From: Camillea tinctor
Taxonomy: Eukaryota > Ascomycota > Sordariomycetes > Xylariales > Xylariaceae
Reading direction: 5' to 3'
Length of the DNA: 64,000 nucleotides
Assembly (NCBI GenBank): GCA_022578605.1
Contig: MU394057.1
Location: forward strand, 744,001 to 808,000
Position 1 is the first letter of the stretch, and the number at the start of each line of letters is the position of its first letter. Below are positions 22,721 through 35,983 of the stretch, piece after piece. The position numbers were made by a program, and so were the translations under genes. Under the pieces are notes generated by a model. That model made no database searches. It was not told where the DNA came from and saw nothing but the letters and a program-made list of their open reading frames with translations.

Positions 22721-24007
22721 AATACAATATACCTGATGTCAGAACATAGTGATCAGGTGAGGAGCATCAGAAAGGGAAAAAAAATAAAAAATAAAAAATA
22801 AGGATGACTTGAGGGCTCGAACCACGGGTTTATTAGGCAATACGGTGGTTGAAATGAGCCTGATGAAGGAAATCATTAGTGAAACAGACCTACTTATGAG
22901 GTTTTTTACCCCCTTCTCATTTACTCAGTTCAAATGCATGGAACGCCATGACGGGGATGGGTGATGATCAAACGGAAATACCGACGATAAGTGAAAAAGT
23001 TTCAAATAAACGGGAAATGGAAGCCGCTGTAAGAAACCTGGGAAAAGGTTTTTTTTCTTTCCCAGTTCTTCATCAAGCAAGGGTAATAAAACACGAATGA
23101 CAAATTGTGTAGGTAATAAGTAGTGTGGTGTAGTGTATGTATCTAAGTTGCTGATGAAAGGATCCAAACTCGCTTTCTCAAGTCGAAATACCTCGGGTTC
23201 GGTCTACGTATCGAGTACCCCGGAGTATCCTGGAATATTATTATAAATCTTGTTGTTGGGATAGGTAAGGAGGATACAAGCCAAGTATTCCCTAGGTATC
23301 GACTTTTACCTAGACGTCCATGTTAGGTCTTACTAGTACAGGGCACAGCCTACACTAGAAGAAGTGTCTACTGAAGTCGATAACTTGCGTAATCCTCGGG
23401 TTATGGGAGGGGAACCTGGGAACATCACATTTCTCGTGGTCCGGTGCCACCATAAACTTGAGGCAATAGCCAAGTAGTCTAGTGGTGGCAATGGCAAAAT
23501 GCTTTGAGATGGTAGCCTGCACTCAACACCATTCTGGCCACATCACTTGATGTGAAAAGTATTGATAGATCGTATTAGTGAATATATTAGTATGGTACGG
23601 AGCAGGTAAGAGGTTCTTGGGTAGGGGGGACACGCGGAGGCGGCGTTGGTATACCCCGTGATCCGAGAGGACAGATGAAGAAAAGAAAAGAAAAGATTAG
23701 TAGGGTAAGGTTGTGTAGTAGGTAGTAATAGGTAAATGGGGGTGGTGTCACATTTTGGTTGAGGTTGGGTCCTACACCAATTAGTTATAACTCGGTGATG
23801 GATACAGATACACACAACAACACCGCGCAACTCGATAATCGGATGTAGTGTAGCTAGGGCTAGGGTCAGGGCCAAAACTTTTTTGTTTTCTCTTTTCTTT
23901 GCTGTCTTTCACGATACGATGAGTCTAGAAACCAGTGGAAGATTAATATGTATTAATATGTATGTCAACTAGTCGGGTTTATTAGTAGTAGTATCGAGGC
24001 TGAGGAG

Positions 24008-24041
24008 AGAAAGGAAGAAAGAAAGAAAGAAAGAAAGAAAG
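24008..24041 (+). repeat. GAAA tetranucleotide microsatellite
   Basis: Perfect run of about seven GAAA units. Confidence 0.85.
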
Positions 24042-27000
24042 GAGGGGTGAAAGTACATATGGCTGTTACTGAGCACTATACATACCTAAGTAGTACATAA
24101 CATTACCTCCCTAACCTAGACACAGTGTTAATAGCTGTATAAAAATACGGTATAAAAGGTACCGTAGGTAGTACCTTCGTACGTACTCCTTACACTACAA
24201 GTTTACAACTAGACTTTTCGTGTATATAACGATCATAGAGGTGTATATGTAGTGAGAAAATTGTCCGATTCGTTCTTCCGGCTACAACTAGACAGAGAGC
24301 TATTGCAAGCTCATGCAGGCAAGTCACAAAGTACCTGCGTCCAGAATAGTCAAGCTAACCTGTTGATCTATTTGAATCTATTGAGTATCGAAATGTTGTG
24401 GAGTTGTGTTGTTGTTGCTATATCATACTTCGTATTGAGTTGAGATTTAGGAATGCATTAAAAAGAAAGAATTAAAAAGAGGATAACATTTGAACCTAAT
24501 GCTACAATATCGAGATTGATAACTTTTACTAGGTATTTGGTTCCAATCATCTTCTACAATACTATGTACCTGTTAACCCCCCCACGGATATGTCAGCCAT
24601 GGATACCACCAGATATTGTAGTTGTAGTGTAAACTCTATTTTTTTTTTGACCGTGTGTACTTGTCATGATATATAGCTGTTCGCACTATAGCACAGGTTT
24701 TAGGTCAATTTGTACTCCCTAACATAAGCCCCTTGGCTTTTTATGCCCCTCCTTTCCCAAGCTCAACCCATTCTATCCATCTTCTTCAATCCCTGGCAAT
24801 GCATCGTGATGATCCGAGAATAACTAGTGTAGGTGCAGAGTTGCCTTTCTTGCCGAATTGATTATTATTATTATTTATTTAGTATTATAGGGTATGCCTC
24901 TAAACTGCAGCTCCCAAGAGACAACTTGGCAGGATCGTCGCCTAAAACGCGCAGCCTCAATCCGGGGTTTGGTCACGATCGAACATGTGGTCACAGGGCT
25001 ACCGATTCGGAACTTTACACATTTTCGGTTAGCCTTACTTTTACTTTATTATTATTATTATTAGGACAAATAGGTCGGCTCGAATTATCATTAACATCAT
25101 TGATCAGTAATAGGTAATGGTAGTAGCTAGCAATAAAGGTAGCGGCAACAAATACTTTACATATACCTACCTACGTCCGCATATGTCCGTCCTTCTTCTA
25201 TCTGAGGAAATGAGCCAGCCGTTTCGAGAAGAATTATCAGAAACTAAATTTGACCCAAGTGGGAAAGTATTAAAGGAAAAAAAAGAAGAAAATCAGAGCT
25301 GTCAAATTAGAGCATTGACCTCAGGACGACACAAATATGTGCCTGTATGCTCCAGTCTCGTTGTTTCTGATATGTAACTATTCAAGTTCTGTGCACCATT
25401 GCATACTACACTAACAAGTTAAAGAACATGTCTGTACAATACATTAGTTATCCCCACCCCGTGATATCTCCTTAGTCCTTCTAGTCTCTACCAATCCTGG
25501 GCCATTGCTGTTCCCCGTGATCAGTTCACACCCGGCATCCCCCTCCCTCCTCATCGACCTCTCTTTGGAGGATACCTTTTAGTCTCTTCGTTACACATAC
25601 ACCCCCCTTTTCCTCCATTTTCATAAACTTCACCAGCCCGGTCTAACACTTATCTTCACTGGGCATCCAATCACGATACACACCGGCAGGCGAAAAAAAA
25701 AATATCGAACCAGGTCAAGCAGTTGTCCATCGTGTGTGTCTCTATCGTCTCGGACCGGGGCATCCAATTGGCAAAACTAACCTCTCTATTCTATGCCACA
25801 TGCAGAAAGAGAGCGCTTCTGTAATCAAACCGCCAGCGACAAATTGAAAAAGAGGATAGGGAAAGAAACCCTGGGACCTAACATAAGAGTTAGTTAGGCC
25901 GCGAAAGCACGAGTTGTTCGTCGTCGAATTATGCGACTTTTAAAAAAACTAATACGTCTTTTGCAAAGTTCTAGCCCATTTGTTAGGAATCCAGAAATCC
26001 ATAGCCCGGCCTGGTTTCTCTGCGGTGGTCTTTTCGCAGTTGGCCTATTCCTTTATTTCTTTATTATCATTATTTTTATATTATATTTTATCTCTTGCCT
26101 CCTTTCGTGCATCTATACTCCGTATGGTCAAGCATCGACCAGAGAGACGCAACACCCCTCCCCTCCCCCTTCCCCCTCTCCCCTTTTCAAATCACAATCC
26201 GAAGGGAACCAAGACATATTGGCAGATGCATATATCCTAGGTAATGTCTGCATTGTCCCTGTTAAAAAAAAAAGCCCTTCTCAAAGTTGCATATCGAAAT
26301 TGTTTTACCATTCGGACTTTGTGCTCTGCCACCTGCTAAGTACATACATCATACACTTACACCCACTAATTAAGAAGTGTTATTGCACAAAAGTCAAAGC
26401 AACCTGCTCTGGCATTAATCAAGCTGCTGCAAGTTGCATTGTTCCAATTATGTATTGGAATCTTTCTACCCACTCGCCTGTCCTTCCGAAGCACCGTAGT
26501 GGATGCGACGTACAGGGAAGAGGAATACAAAAGAAAGAAACATACCTACATATCCATATCTTCGACCTGACCTTTTTTATGCTGATTTGGTTAGTTTGAT
26601 GGAATATGTAGCTAACCCTCTCATTATTGTTGTTCCTAGTAAAACCCCCCTCCCTTGAAAATTTATAAAATTCATCTTTCTTTCTTTTTTATAAGAAAAT
26701 GTCAACAAATATTCCATTCCTTGAATTCGATCAATACAACTGTACGCAGCTACAGTGCTACAAACCCATCTTATTAACTTAGCTTACTATTTTTAAGAAA
26801 CATTTGAAACCAGGCGGCGCCAATAGGCATCGAATAGCTTCACACCTACATGCCTAGATATCTATATTAACCTAGGTACTTGCTTCCTTACCTTGTTGGC
26901 CATACTTTCGACCTAGCTATCTATGGTTTTTGGCATAGTTTCTACTAAGTTGGTGGTTCAGCCCTGTGCCTGGCTCTGACCTGGGCCGAAAAGTAAGTAC

Positions 27001-27767
27001 TCCAGCTCCCTACGGTAGTATCGGCTCTACTAATGGAGTCTATAATATGTACTACATATACTTAGTGTAAGTAGAAGAGGAAGTATGGGGGAGGGAACCC
27101 GCATCCACACATAACAAAGTTGGCTAGATCATTGTTTATTTGGCTCTGTCAACTTTCTTTTTCTCTTTCTTTCTGAAATCCAATTTGTACGTTTGAACAT
27201 CTGTACGTGTATGTGTATGTGCATGTACGTATATACGTACATACATATTCAGGGCATACACACATATACATACACATACAGATCATGTAGTGTAGTGCAC
27301 ATGTATTGTTGCGACATTCGCTGGGTTTCTAGAATGGAGCAACACGTATCTGCGTATGTACGTTGTAGGCAGGCAACACTTCAGTCTGGTTCATCCTGAA
27401 GGTCTAGTGTATGTAGGTATTCAGGTACAGTACTTAGGCTAGAATATGTTACACTACCTGGTATTAGGTGCTAGGTATTTTACTTCTATCTGATAATGCA
27501 CTTTGATAGAGAAAGTCTAACCTCTCTATCTGCATACTTAACCTGCATATGTGTACTTTGAATAATCTACTACACTAGGTACAACTGCGTATTTTCATGG
27601 CATAGCATAAAACCCGCTACGAGTGGTTCCAACAACCACAGGTCATGCACAAAAGTGATGATTGTTTCCACTTTCATTCCTTCATTCCCACTCCTAGTCT
27701 ACCCTCCCCCCTACTTTACCTACACACCCTATCTACCCACAACAATGCGCATACTCTCTCTTTCTCA

Positions 27768-27840
27768 CTCACACACCACCAGACACACACCCACACTCAC
27801 ACCCACACCCACATCCCATCCCATCCCATCCCATCCTATC
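27768..27840 (+). repeat. CA-rich and CCCAT tandem repeats
   Basis: CACACC-type repeats pass into tandem CCCAT pentamers; any open frame here is repeat-driven. Confidence 0.8.
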
Positions 27841-28848
27841 CACTTATTTTTGTAGTGTACCTACCTACGCTACCTACCTAATCCACCCCCAACTTAACCC
27901 CCTTCAATCAACCCACACTACTACACTACCTAGTACCCTACACAACATCGCACTACACCATATACAACTTCTCTAATCTTCGTAGTTAACCTTTTCTTTA
28001 CCTGGGTACCTACCTATTCTAATCCCGGCTTAGCATATTCTATGCTATTCTTGTGTAAGCGCATTTGTTTTAGTGTGTAAGGTGTAAGGTTAGAGTCACA
28101 CAAGAAAGAGGGAGAGAGAAGGAGGGAGGAGCGAGAAGTCAGAAAGAGAGAAAGACCATCTGAGTGTGCTATGTACATATATACGTACTACTTATATTGT
28201 AGAGTATGGTCAGTTTCAATATTTACTGTGTACAATATACACCATAGTAACTTTTCGTACCTTGTTTGACCTGAACTTCTTTTTTTTCCCTCTTCGGTGC
28301 GATTCAATCGGTCTTTGTTCTTTTTTCTTTTCTTTTTTTTCTCTTTTCTTTTTTTTTCTTTTTTCAATTCCATGAGGGAAAGAATAAAAAAAAATTATTT
28401 TTTTGGTCCCCTTCTTCCCATTGAAAGATTCCTTTTCCCTCCACACACACTTACATACACACCACACAAATAGTTCTTATCCATTCATTCATTTCATTCA
28501 TTTATCCTTTTCCTCCTCCACCTCCTCTAAACTAACCATTACTACCACTACTACTCCTACTCCTACTCTTACTACCACTACCACTACCCACCAACTTCTC
28601 TCTCTCTCTTTCTCTCTCTCTTACCCTCTTCCGTCTTACAACTCACTCCTCACTCTTCTCAACTTTGCTTTTTTGCTATTACTACCCATTTTATTCCTCT
28701 ACTTGCTTCTCGCTGTATATTTTCCTTCTCTTCTGTTGTTTCTTTTCTTTTCTTTCCTCGGCGAAGCTGAGTGAGACAACAAAAGTGGTACGGTACGGAC
28801 TTGTTCCCTAGTGTAGGTTTTGTCGGCTCTGCATCTACGTGTTCGGCA

Positions 28849-30523
28849 ATGGCCTCATCCAAGGTAAACCGAATCCGAACTGGCACCTACTACTTACTAC
28901 CCACCTTGCTCTATGCCACGTCCCGCGACCCCCTCCCAAGAATAGAGTGGCCATGCTGATCCCTATACCTACCCGTGACAGGAAATGCAGACTTACACGA
29001 GGCCATTGACCCAACACCGCCAATCTATTTCTTCGGGTTCGACCTCGTTGTCTGCTGTCCGGCCCTCGTCTCATTCGCGCAACAACTCGAATTCCCTCTC
29101 CGCTTTGTCCGTCGCCCACAATTCCGCCCATCGCGTAACACGTCGGAAGAGCATGACCAATCCTGCTGCCAATGTGGCTGCTGTCGCTGCTGCTCTTCAC
29201 GAGGCCGGCGACACGGTGACTCCCCTGCCCATTGCCATAAACGCTCGACGAGGTACCATGTCCAAGTCCTCCGCTACCTCCCGATCCGCCATCGTCGGAA
29301 GCCTGCCGTCCCCGCCCGCGAGCCTGCCCACACACCGATTCGGCTTGAACCCTATGATGGAGGGTCAGGAGAGTGCGATCGATGACGACTCGAATGATAT
29401 GTCGGCCGATGAGGGCGAGGGGGGGCTCCAGGAAGGTCGGGTTCGACGAGCTAGCGACGGCCAACCTCTGACCAAGGACGGCAAGAAGAGCAGCCGTATT
29501 GAGCTCCGCTGCGAGAAGTGTGGAAAAGGATACAAGCATAGCAGTTGCTTGACCAAGCATTTGTTTGTGCCCATTTTCTTGCCCACTGCCCATGCCCTAT
29601 GTTCACTTGCCTAGGTCGCCGGAGGGTAATGTCATCCATCGCCTTTTTTTGAGGTCAAGGACCGCCCGGCGCAACATACACTCGATAAAATGATTGAAAG
29701 CTGAACATGTGTTGACGTATTGCTTGCCAGGTGGGAACATACTCCCGAGTGGTCCTACACATCCAAGCTGCTTATCTCTAAGCATCAACAAGTGCAGCTT
29801 CTTGAAGCGGCGTCGGTGCTGGTGGCCATGAACACCAATCAGGACTCGACAACCCCGCCGGATTCAGCTCGGGACTTTACCAGTGATGCCGAATCGGCGT
29901 CTCCGACTGCGTCTGGGTACTCAGAACACCACGACGGCCACAGTTCGGCCGATACGACTCCGCCGCCCCAGACCGAAGGTTTTGTTACGACCGGCTCTTT
30001 CGCATACCAAAGTACTCCCAAGCGGTACAGTACCGGCAGTGGTTATTCACGATCATATCAATCGGGCGTGTCGGGCTCTTTTGTGCCTGGTAGCATGTCT
30101 AGCGTGTTTGGGTACGGACATACCCGTCAAGGTAGCTCGGATCGCCGTCCGCCCTCATCCGGGATGAACAGCACGGGCCAAGACGACCGGGATCTCGCAG
30201 CCGCAGTTGAGCTGCTCAGTTGTAGTTTCGGTAGCAATGGGGGAGCCCGAGATTCGCGATTGCCTGGCGATGCGCCCCCGGTGCCACCACTCCCCGCTCA
30301 GTATCTTGAACAGGCTCTAAGCAGCACAAGTTTTATCAACAGCTTCCCAAACCGGCAAATGCCCGAGAGTTTCACTCGGGGGGAATTCCCGCACACGGTA
30401 GACGTGAAGATGGAGGATAGCGAAGGAAGCATGATGGACGAAGAGGAGGAGGAGCGGCGCTCGAGGGCGAGGGGCAGCGAGGAAGATGACGACATGATGA
30501 TGTTCGGCCGTATGGAGGAGTGA
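28849..30523 (+). CDS. C2H2 zinc-finger protein (conserved ascomycete family)
   Basis: Three exons: 28849-28863 (five codons, MASSK), 28982-29562, 29731-30523. Introns 28864-28981 (GTAAAC...GACAG) and 29563-29730 (GTTTGT...CCAG); 462 aa, frame closes. A single C2H2 finger with ligands C182, C185, H198 and H202 (CEKCGKGYKHSSCLTKH, then LWEH) is split by the second intron between its last two ligands. It is followed directly by a conserved block with TPEWSYTSKLLISKHQQVQ and LLEAASVLVAMN. The rest is Ser-rich, with an acidic, Glu-rich C-terminus (EDSEGSMMDEEEEERR). The finger-plus-helix arrangement recurs in ascomycete proteins of unknown function. A nuclear, nucleic-acid-binding role is likely, but one finger alone is a weak basis for calling it a transcription factor. 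Confidence 0.85.
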
Positions 30524-32356
30524 ACACAAGCGTCACTGGCGTGAATAACTTCCTTCCGAGACAACGTGTGTGAAGCGAGCGATGGCGTTTGGTGTTTCTT
30601 TTGTATCGCAAGTATATCCACGCTGTGGAAGGGGGAGCGGGAAGGGTCGGGAGAGGGGTGGTTCGCTCCGCCGCCGAAACCTCAGCACCGAAGAGTGGCG
30701 GTCTCTTCTAGTTTCTCCACGAGGTTAAAGTGAGGATCGGTAGAAAGCGTCGAGCGAACACCCATAAATAAAACCAAATTAACGATATTCGACGGAAGAG
30801 TACGAATCGTAGGGCCAAAGAGTGTGAGGCCCCCAACTATATAGGATCCAATACACTCACTTGTTCTATATGAACGATACCATGATGAACATACACACAA
30901 AAACACAAAATAGACCAAGCCAAAAGAACAGAGAAAGAAAGAAAAAAAAAACAAGTGAAAAAACTTGAAGCGTACCTACTTAGCCTTAACTAACTTGAAG
31001 GTGTGGTCACTAGACGGTGATGATGTTAGTATAACCCACTATATATAGGTTAGTATATTATATAGTAATAGTATTAGTATCAAGGAAGAGGGCTAGGGTT
31101 GCATGGCAGGCTTTTTGTAATCCAGTGTCAAAAGGTGTGTGGTATGTGGATTATATATATATGTGTGTATATATATATATGACCATGTGAGCTGATGAGG
31201 TAGATAAGGCTGCTAGGGCAGCGGGGTTCATTTGACATGTGAAGGTAGGTAAGTAAATACTAATAGTAGGTCGGTACGCTAAGTACCTAACGTCGGTTAC
31301 CTACGACTTGGGTATAGAAGCATTTGGAATCGGGTTTGATGCACAATATTGAACGACAAGAGTAACAATCATAAGCTTGCAGAGAAAATGCAAAGAGGTG
31401 TGTGTCTGGTATAAGAGGAGATAGGTGGGCTGAAGAACTTTTCAACCTTATAGATAGAGCTGCACACTTGAGCCGAGCATACTTAGTGATATCGATACTA
31501 GCACCGGCACTTTAGGTAATTAGGGGAATAAAAAGAGCGAGAGGAAGAGGAAGAGAAGCTTGAGGAGGAAAGGAGAGCTATATAAGAAAAAGGGAAGATC
31601 AGGTTGCCGTTAAAGGCCTGAAGATCAGGGAATCCCCAAGCTATTTCTTATAAGAGGAGGTAGGCGAGCTTAGGGATCGGGTCGATCTGCTGGTGGGGAA
31701 AAGGCGAAGATCTTCAAAATAGTACAAGTCGGGGGCTTTTACTAGAAGACGTCACTCCCCTCTTCTGTTTAGTACGTAGTAGCTAGAGCTAGGTACCCTA
31801 GGGAAGTACACACAGCTGCATAGGTAGGGTAAGGTATGCTGATGGAAGGTGGGAGGAGCTTAAGTCTCCTCTAAATTGGGTTGGGGTTTCTTTTTTCATT
31901 TTCTTTTCTTTTCTTTTCTCTCTCTCTTTTTTTGTTTTGTTTTCCCTACATGTACCTTTGGTAGGTATGTGTGTATGTTATGTACATTGATACAGTACAT
32001 ATTTTAACTCCAGTTACACCAACATCACTTACATAGTAGTACTGCCTACTATGTACTTACTACACTAGCAACTAGGTTAACAACTTGTGCCCCTCTTCTC
32101 TCTCCCAAGTCCCAAGTCCCCATCCAAAGTTCTCCATCTACCTTATTTCTATTTTCTCTTTCTTTTCTTTCTCTTCTTTTTTTTATCACATTTTTCTAAA
32201 CTACCACCAAACCCATTGGTACTTAACATAATTCCCCCTCTCTCCTCCTTATCCGTATTCACCATAATTATTCTTGCTCCCTTCTGCGGTCGGGTCTAAA
32301 TAGGCATTTGTTTACTCGAATACCTCTAAACCAAACAACAGATAGATATACTCACC
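30524..32356. other. Spacer downstream of C2H2 gene
   Basis: 3' flank and the promoter of the next gene. AT microsatellite with TG interruption near 31151-31180; pyrimidine-rich leader at 31890-32300. No gene supported. Confidence 0.5.
31151..31180 (+). repeat. TA/TG microsatellite
   Basis: Alternating TA and TG dinucleotides seen directly. Confidence 0.8.
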
Positions 32357-33621
32357 ATGCGCACGAGAAGACAGGACAGGGTAGCTGCTGAGACAGAGCC
32401 TGACTCGGAAACTATCGCATCACCTCCGCCACCATCACCACCAGCCGCTGCATTGGATGACGCGGAAGATGCCTCTTCTTCCACCTCGCCTACGGTCGTG
32501 GCCATCACCAAGACTGAGGGCTCAACCGTGACGTACACGGATCGCAGCACCACCCCATCCAAGCTGCCCAAGCCCATACAGTTCCCACTAGTCGCGACTT
32601 TGAGCTTGTCACTTTCGGCCTTGGGGTATTCGCTAGCCTGGCCCTATACTAAAGCACTCTTGGCCGAGCACGCGAGGATTCCGGAAACACGCGAGGAGAT
32701 CGGCGTGCTGGTCGGGTGGAGAATGTAAGTAACCTGCATAGCTCCTCTATTTAGTAATTGCTAGCTAACCATGACGCGACACGCTTGGCAGATTCGAGCT
32801 TGCACTGGGATGGTTCAGTAACTACGATGGCTACGATCTCACAGCCCTGAACCTCTTGTCTCATGGGCCTCCGGTAAGGCTCAGCCCCGCAGCGCAGCGC
32901 GCCTATCGTTACGAGTAAAGATCACTAACACCAGGTAAACAAAAAAAAACAGCTATACCTCTTGTTCGCCCACTACGACATACACCCGGGCGCCCTCCTC
33001 CTGACGCTCGCCATCGAGACGGTAGCATCCTACGTCCCCTTCCGGCTCCTGCGGCCGCTGTCCACCGCGCACGCGAACCCGACCGCCGTGCCCAACGCCG
33101 AGATCGTGTCGGACCGGTCCATCACGCTGCTGACGACGCTGCTCGCGGGCGCGATCTACAGCGTGAGCCTGGCGCTCGCGTACGCGACGTTCCTACCCAC
33201 GCGGCTGATCGTGCACTTTGCGGGCCTGCCATCCCTCGCGCGCGCCCACGAGCCCTACTTCGTCTCGCCGGCCCTGATCCCCCTCGCCCTCGCGCTCGGG
33301 TTCGCCGCCCAGGTGCTCATCTTCGCGCCCGCCGAGGCCACGGGCCCCACCGACGAGGACGCGCGCAACGCACGCTTCGACCCCGTCGAGGCGACCCTCG
33401 GTGAGACCGTCCGCTGGAACATCTGGGGCTGGACGTCTCAGACTAAGGTTGTCGTCAAGCGCACCGCGCTGCTCGTGCTCGTCACCGGCACGAACACCTT
33501 CCTCCAGACGTACCTCACTATCCGGGGCGTCGAGGTCGAGGGCGCGGCCGCGTGGAGCGGGGTTTGGGCACTGGCTGCGGCGGCGACGGGGTTGGGGCTG
33601 GGTGCTGTGGGGAGCGTGTAG
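32357..33621 (+). CDS. Conserved fungal multi-pass membrane protein, function unknown
   Basis: Three exons: 32357-32724, 32792-32873, 32953-33621 (introns GTAAGT...GGCAG and GTAAGG...ACAG); 372 aa, frame closes. A ~70-residue Ser/Thr/Pro-rich cytosol-like N-terminus precedes the hydrophobic segment PIQFPLVATLSLSLSALGYS. Then come a conserved-looking ELALGWFSNYDGYDLTALNL and LLSHGPPLYLLF, and several more membrane spans (for example ITLLTTLLAGAIYSVSLALA, LIPLALALGFAAQVLIF, and the C-terminal GVWALAAAATGLGLGAVGSV). I recall this arrangement from other ascomycete proteomes as an unnamed family, without a known role. The third exon is markedly GC-rich. The membrane nature is visible; the function is unknown. 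Confidence 0.85.
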
Positions 33622-35312
33622 GTGGGATTTGGAATGGTTTAGGGGAGAAAGCAAAGAGGAGAGAGGGAGAGACGAGTGGAGGTTGTTACTATGGCTACCT
33701 ACCTGCCTGCCTGCTTATCTGCCCAATACATACCTCGAAAGTTGCGCGAGATGGCTATCTCTCCGTCTCTGTCTCTCTTCCGCCTTCTCTCTCTGATGGT
33801 GTTGTATAAATAAACTGTGTGTAAAGTGTATGGATAGATGAGATGAACAGGCTGGAAGAAAAAGAAAAAAAGAAAAGGGAAGATGAGGAGAGAGGGAGGG
33901 GGAATGGGAGTCGATGGGAACTGGAATAATTCGGGATGGGATTTGAGCTTTTGCGTGTGTGTTTTTTTACTGGGCTATTTTAGTTTGCTAATTTAATGTC
34001 ATGAGGAGTTTTACATTGTGTGTTGTCGTTGCTGTCGTCGTCATTGTCTTCATAGAGTTTCTTTTTTTTTAGCTCTTCCTGGGATAACAAGGTGGGTTAC
34101 CTGCTTGATATAGGATGAACACGAGGGGGTATATATAAAATATCACTTGGTTCATCTTGGGGGTTTTCTAAACTTGTTTTTTGAGGATCATCGGTATATG
34201 TCATAGGACGGAGTAGTATTATTATACTGCTGGCGCCTACTACTACTCTGCTACTTATAAGTATGCATACTGGGGATGAGGTATAGGTGAGTGTAGTCTA
34301 TAGAATGACATGGATGCGTACATACAATGCAGGGATGCTCCATAGCGCACATGGTCGCCCCTCATCGCCCATGCGGACCTTGTAATCCCATCCCCCATCC
34401 CATCCCCGTGCTTAATAAGGAATACTAGGGGAAAAACTAGGTAAAATAGTTCTCGTGTTCTACTCCTTAGTTTGTCGGGGAAGAGGAATAAGAGGGTATA
34501 AGTAAATACTTGTGTAATATATCAATATTCTTCTTATGAGATAAAAAAAGTATGGGTTATATTAGGTTCATTTTTGTTTGTTTGAGAGTCCTAAACCTTT
34601 CATGTTTATTTTTCTATTTCTATTTCAAGACCGGAACTTGTGGTGCATAATGTATCAGGGACGCTCTGTTACAAAGATAGTATACTCCCCCCCTCCACAA
34701 AAATAATTGTGGCCTTACATACACTAGCTAACGATCGATCCATTTCATGCGGACTAGTGGGGAAAAAGATGGGGGGCGACAGAGGGGTGGGCAGGTGGGA
34801 AGGAGGGGGGCAAGGGCAAGAGGCAAGTCGCATCTGCCTTGTGTCTTGTCTTGTCTGTCGCACCTTGCGTAGTGGACATGGACATACATACTGACTTGTG
34901 ACTTACTTAACCTTACTTGTGACCCTTACTTCAAAAAATTAAGGGTCAATAAAATCTGCAAGGCTAAAGTTTATTTTATTTTTGATTTATTTATTTATTT
35001 ACTGATTGTGTTTTATTTTGATTCATGATTTATTTCTCTTCTACTTCTTGACTCTTCTGTACAAGAAATCAGACACAAACAATAAAAAGGAGAAGAAGAC
35101 GGGAGCAATTAACTTCATCATACTACAAACTCATTTCCATACTCTCATCCTCTTATTATTCTACTGTTCTTGTATAACCAATCAACGGAGAACCACCACT
35201 CCATATCTTCCAATCGAAACAATCGAGAGAGACACCACCAAAGACTGGGGTTACAATCAACGTTACTCGAATTACAGAAAGAAAGAAAAATAAGAGAGAG
35301 AGAATAAAAATC
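33622..35312. other. Spacer between membrane-protein gene and Par32-type gene
   Basis: AT-rich spacer with no gene supported. Short duplicated words (ccccatcccatcc-type) occur near 34386-34405. The last ~250 bp form the leader of the next gene. Confidence 0.5.
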
Positions 35313-35983
35313 ATGGCAGACGTATACCGCCGCACCGGCCGCGGCGGCGCAGGCAACTTCTACTCGCAGAAGGACGTCGACGAGGTGAACGCAGCGGCCG
35401 CCAACACAAAGGTACATACCCATTCCTCCTTCTCTCCTCTCCTCTCCTCTCCTCTCCCAATAACTTCCTCTCCCTCCTCCTCCTCCAAAAAATAGAATAA
35501 ATTAAATACTAACAGAAAGAAAAAAAACCCCAGGACCTCGAAGCCCAAAAAACCCCCTCCACCTCGGACCCCTCCACGCACCCGCACCCCCTCCGCTCCT
35601 CGCCCATAATCTACGGATCCGGGTGTCCTGAGATCCCGCTGCGCAGCTCCTCGGGCCGCGGGGGCGCGGGGAACTTCACTGCCCCTAGCACCACCAACCC
35701 CTCCTCCTCCACAACCCCCCCTCCCACCACCACCACCACCGACCTATCCACCTCCCCCACGACGGGCGGGACCATAAGCGGGCGCGGCGGGGCCGGGAAC
35801 TGGACCAGCAGCCAGACGGGGGGAGAAGAAAGGGGCGAAATGGAGGAAGCAGAGCGGGAAAAGCAGAGGAGAGCAGATCTAGCGCGCGAGGTGCGCGAGA
35901 GCGTGTTGCCGCGGCTGCCGCCGAAGATACACTATATGCATGGGCCGGGCAGGGGGCGGAAGCCGGATGTGGTTGCGAGCTAG
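35313..35983 (+). CDS. Par32/DUF3602-type GRGGAGN-repeat protein
   Basis: Two exons, 35313-35411 and 35534-35983 (intron 35412-35533, GTACAT...CCCAG); 182 aa. Three copies of the signature GRGGAGN(F/W) at residues ~9-16, 74-81 and 116-123 sit in low-complexity Ser/Thr/Pro sequence. A Glu/Arg-rich helix (EMEEAEREKQRRADLAREV) precedes the C-terminus. This is the DUF3602 family, whose yeast member Par32 is a TORC1-regulated phosphoprotein that inhibits ammonium permeases Mep1/Mep3. The ammonium-transport role here is transferred from yeast and not visible in the sequence. The protein is probably intrinsically disordered. Confidence 0.88.

Larger units (their letters stand above)
18708..28848. 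other. 10-kb stretch without a supported gene
   Basis: No open frame here has a recognisable domain or a convincing splice model. Parts (about 19.4-22.6 kb) are base-balanced and could be decayed coding sequence; the rest is AT-rich spacer with TAGGTA words. It includes an AT microsatellite (22702-22720), a GAAA microsatellite (~24008-24041), CA/CCCAT repeats (27768-27840) and TC-rich sequence (28590-28640). The last few hundred bases are pyrimidine-rich, as expected for the leader of the next gene. Confidence 0.5.

Noticed and set aside
22790..22880. tRNA-like B-box (ggttcgagccc on the minus strand)
   Set aside because: No matching A-box or acceptor stem at the right distance.
28835..29593. 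252-codon open frame on the minus strand
   Set aside because: Lies antisense to the C2H2 gene, whose zinc finger and splice sites are clear; composition reflects the opposite strand.
35006..35293. 95-codon open frame upstream of the Par32-type gene
   Set aside because: Low-complexity leader sequence; not conserved-looking.
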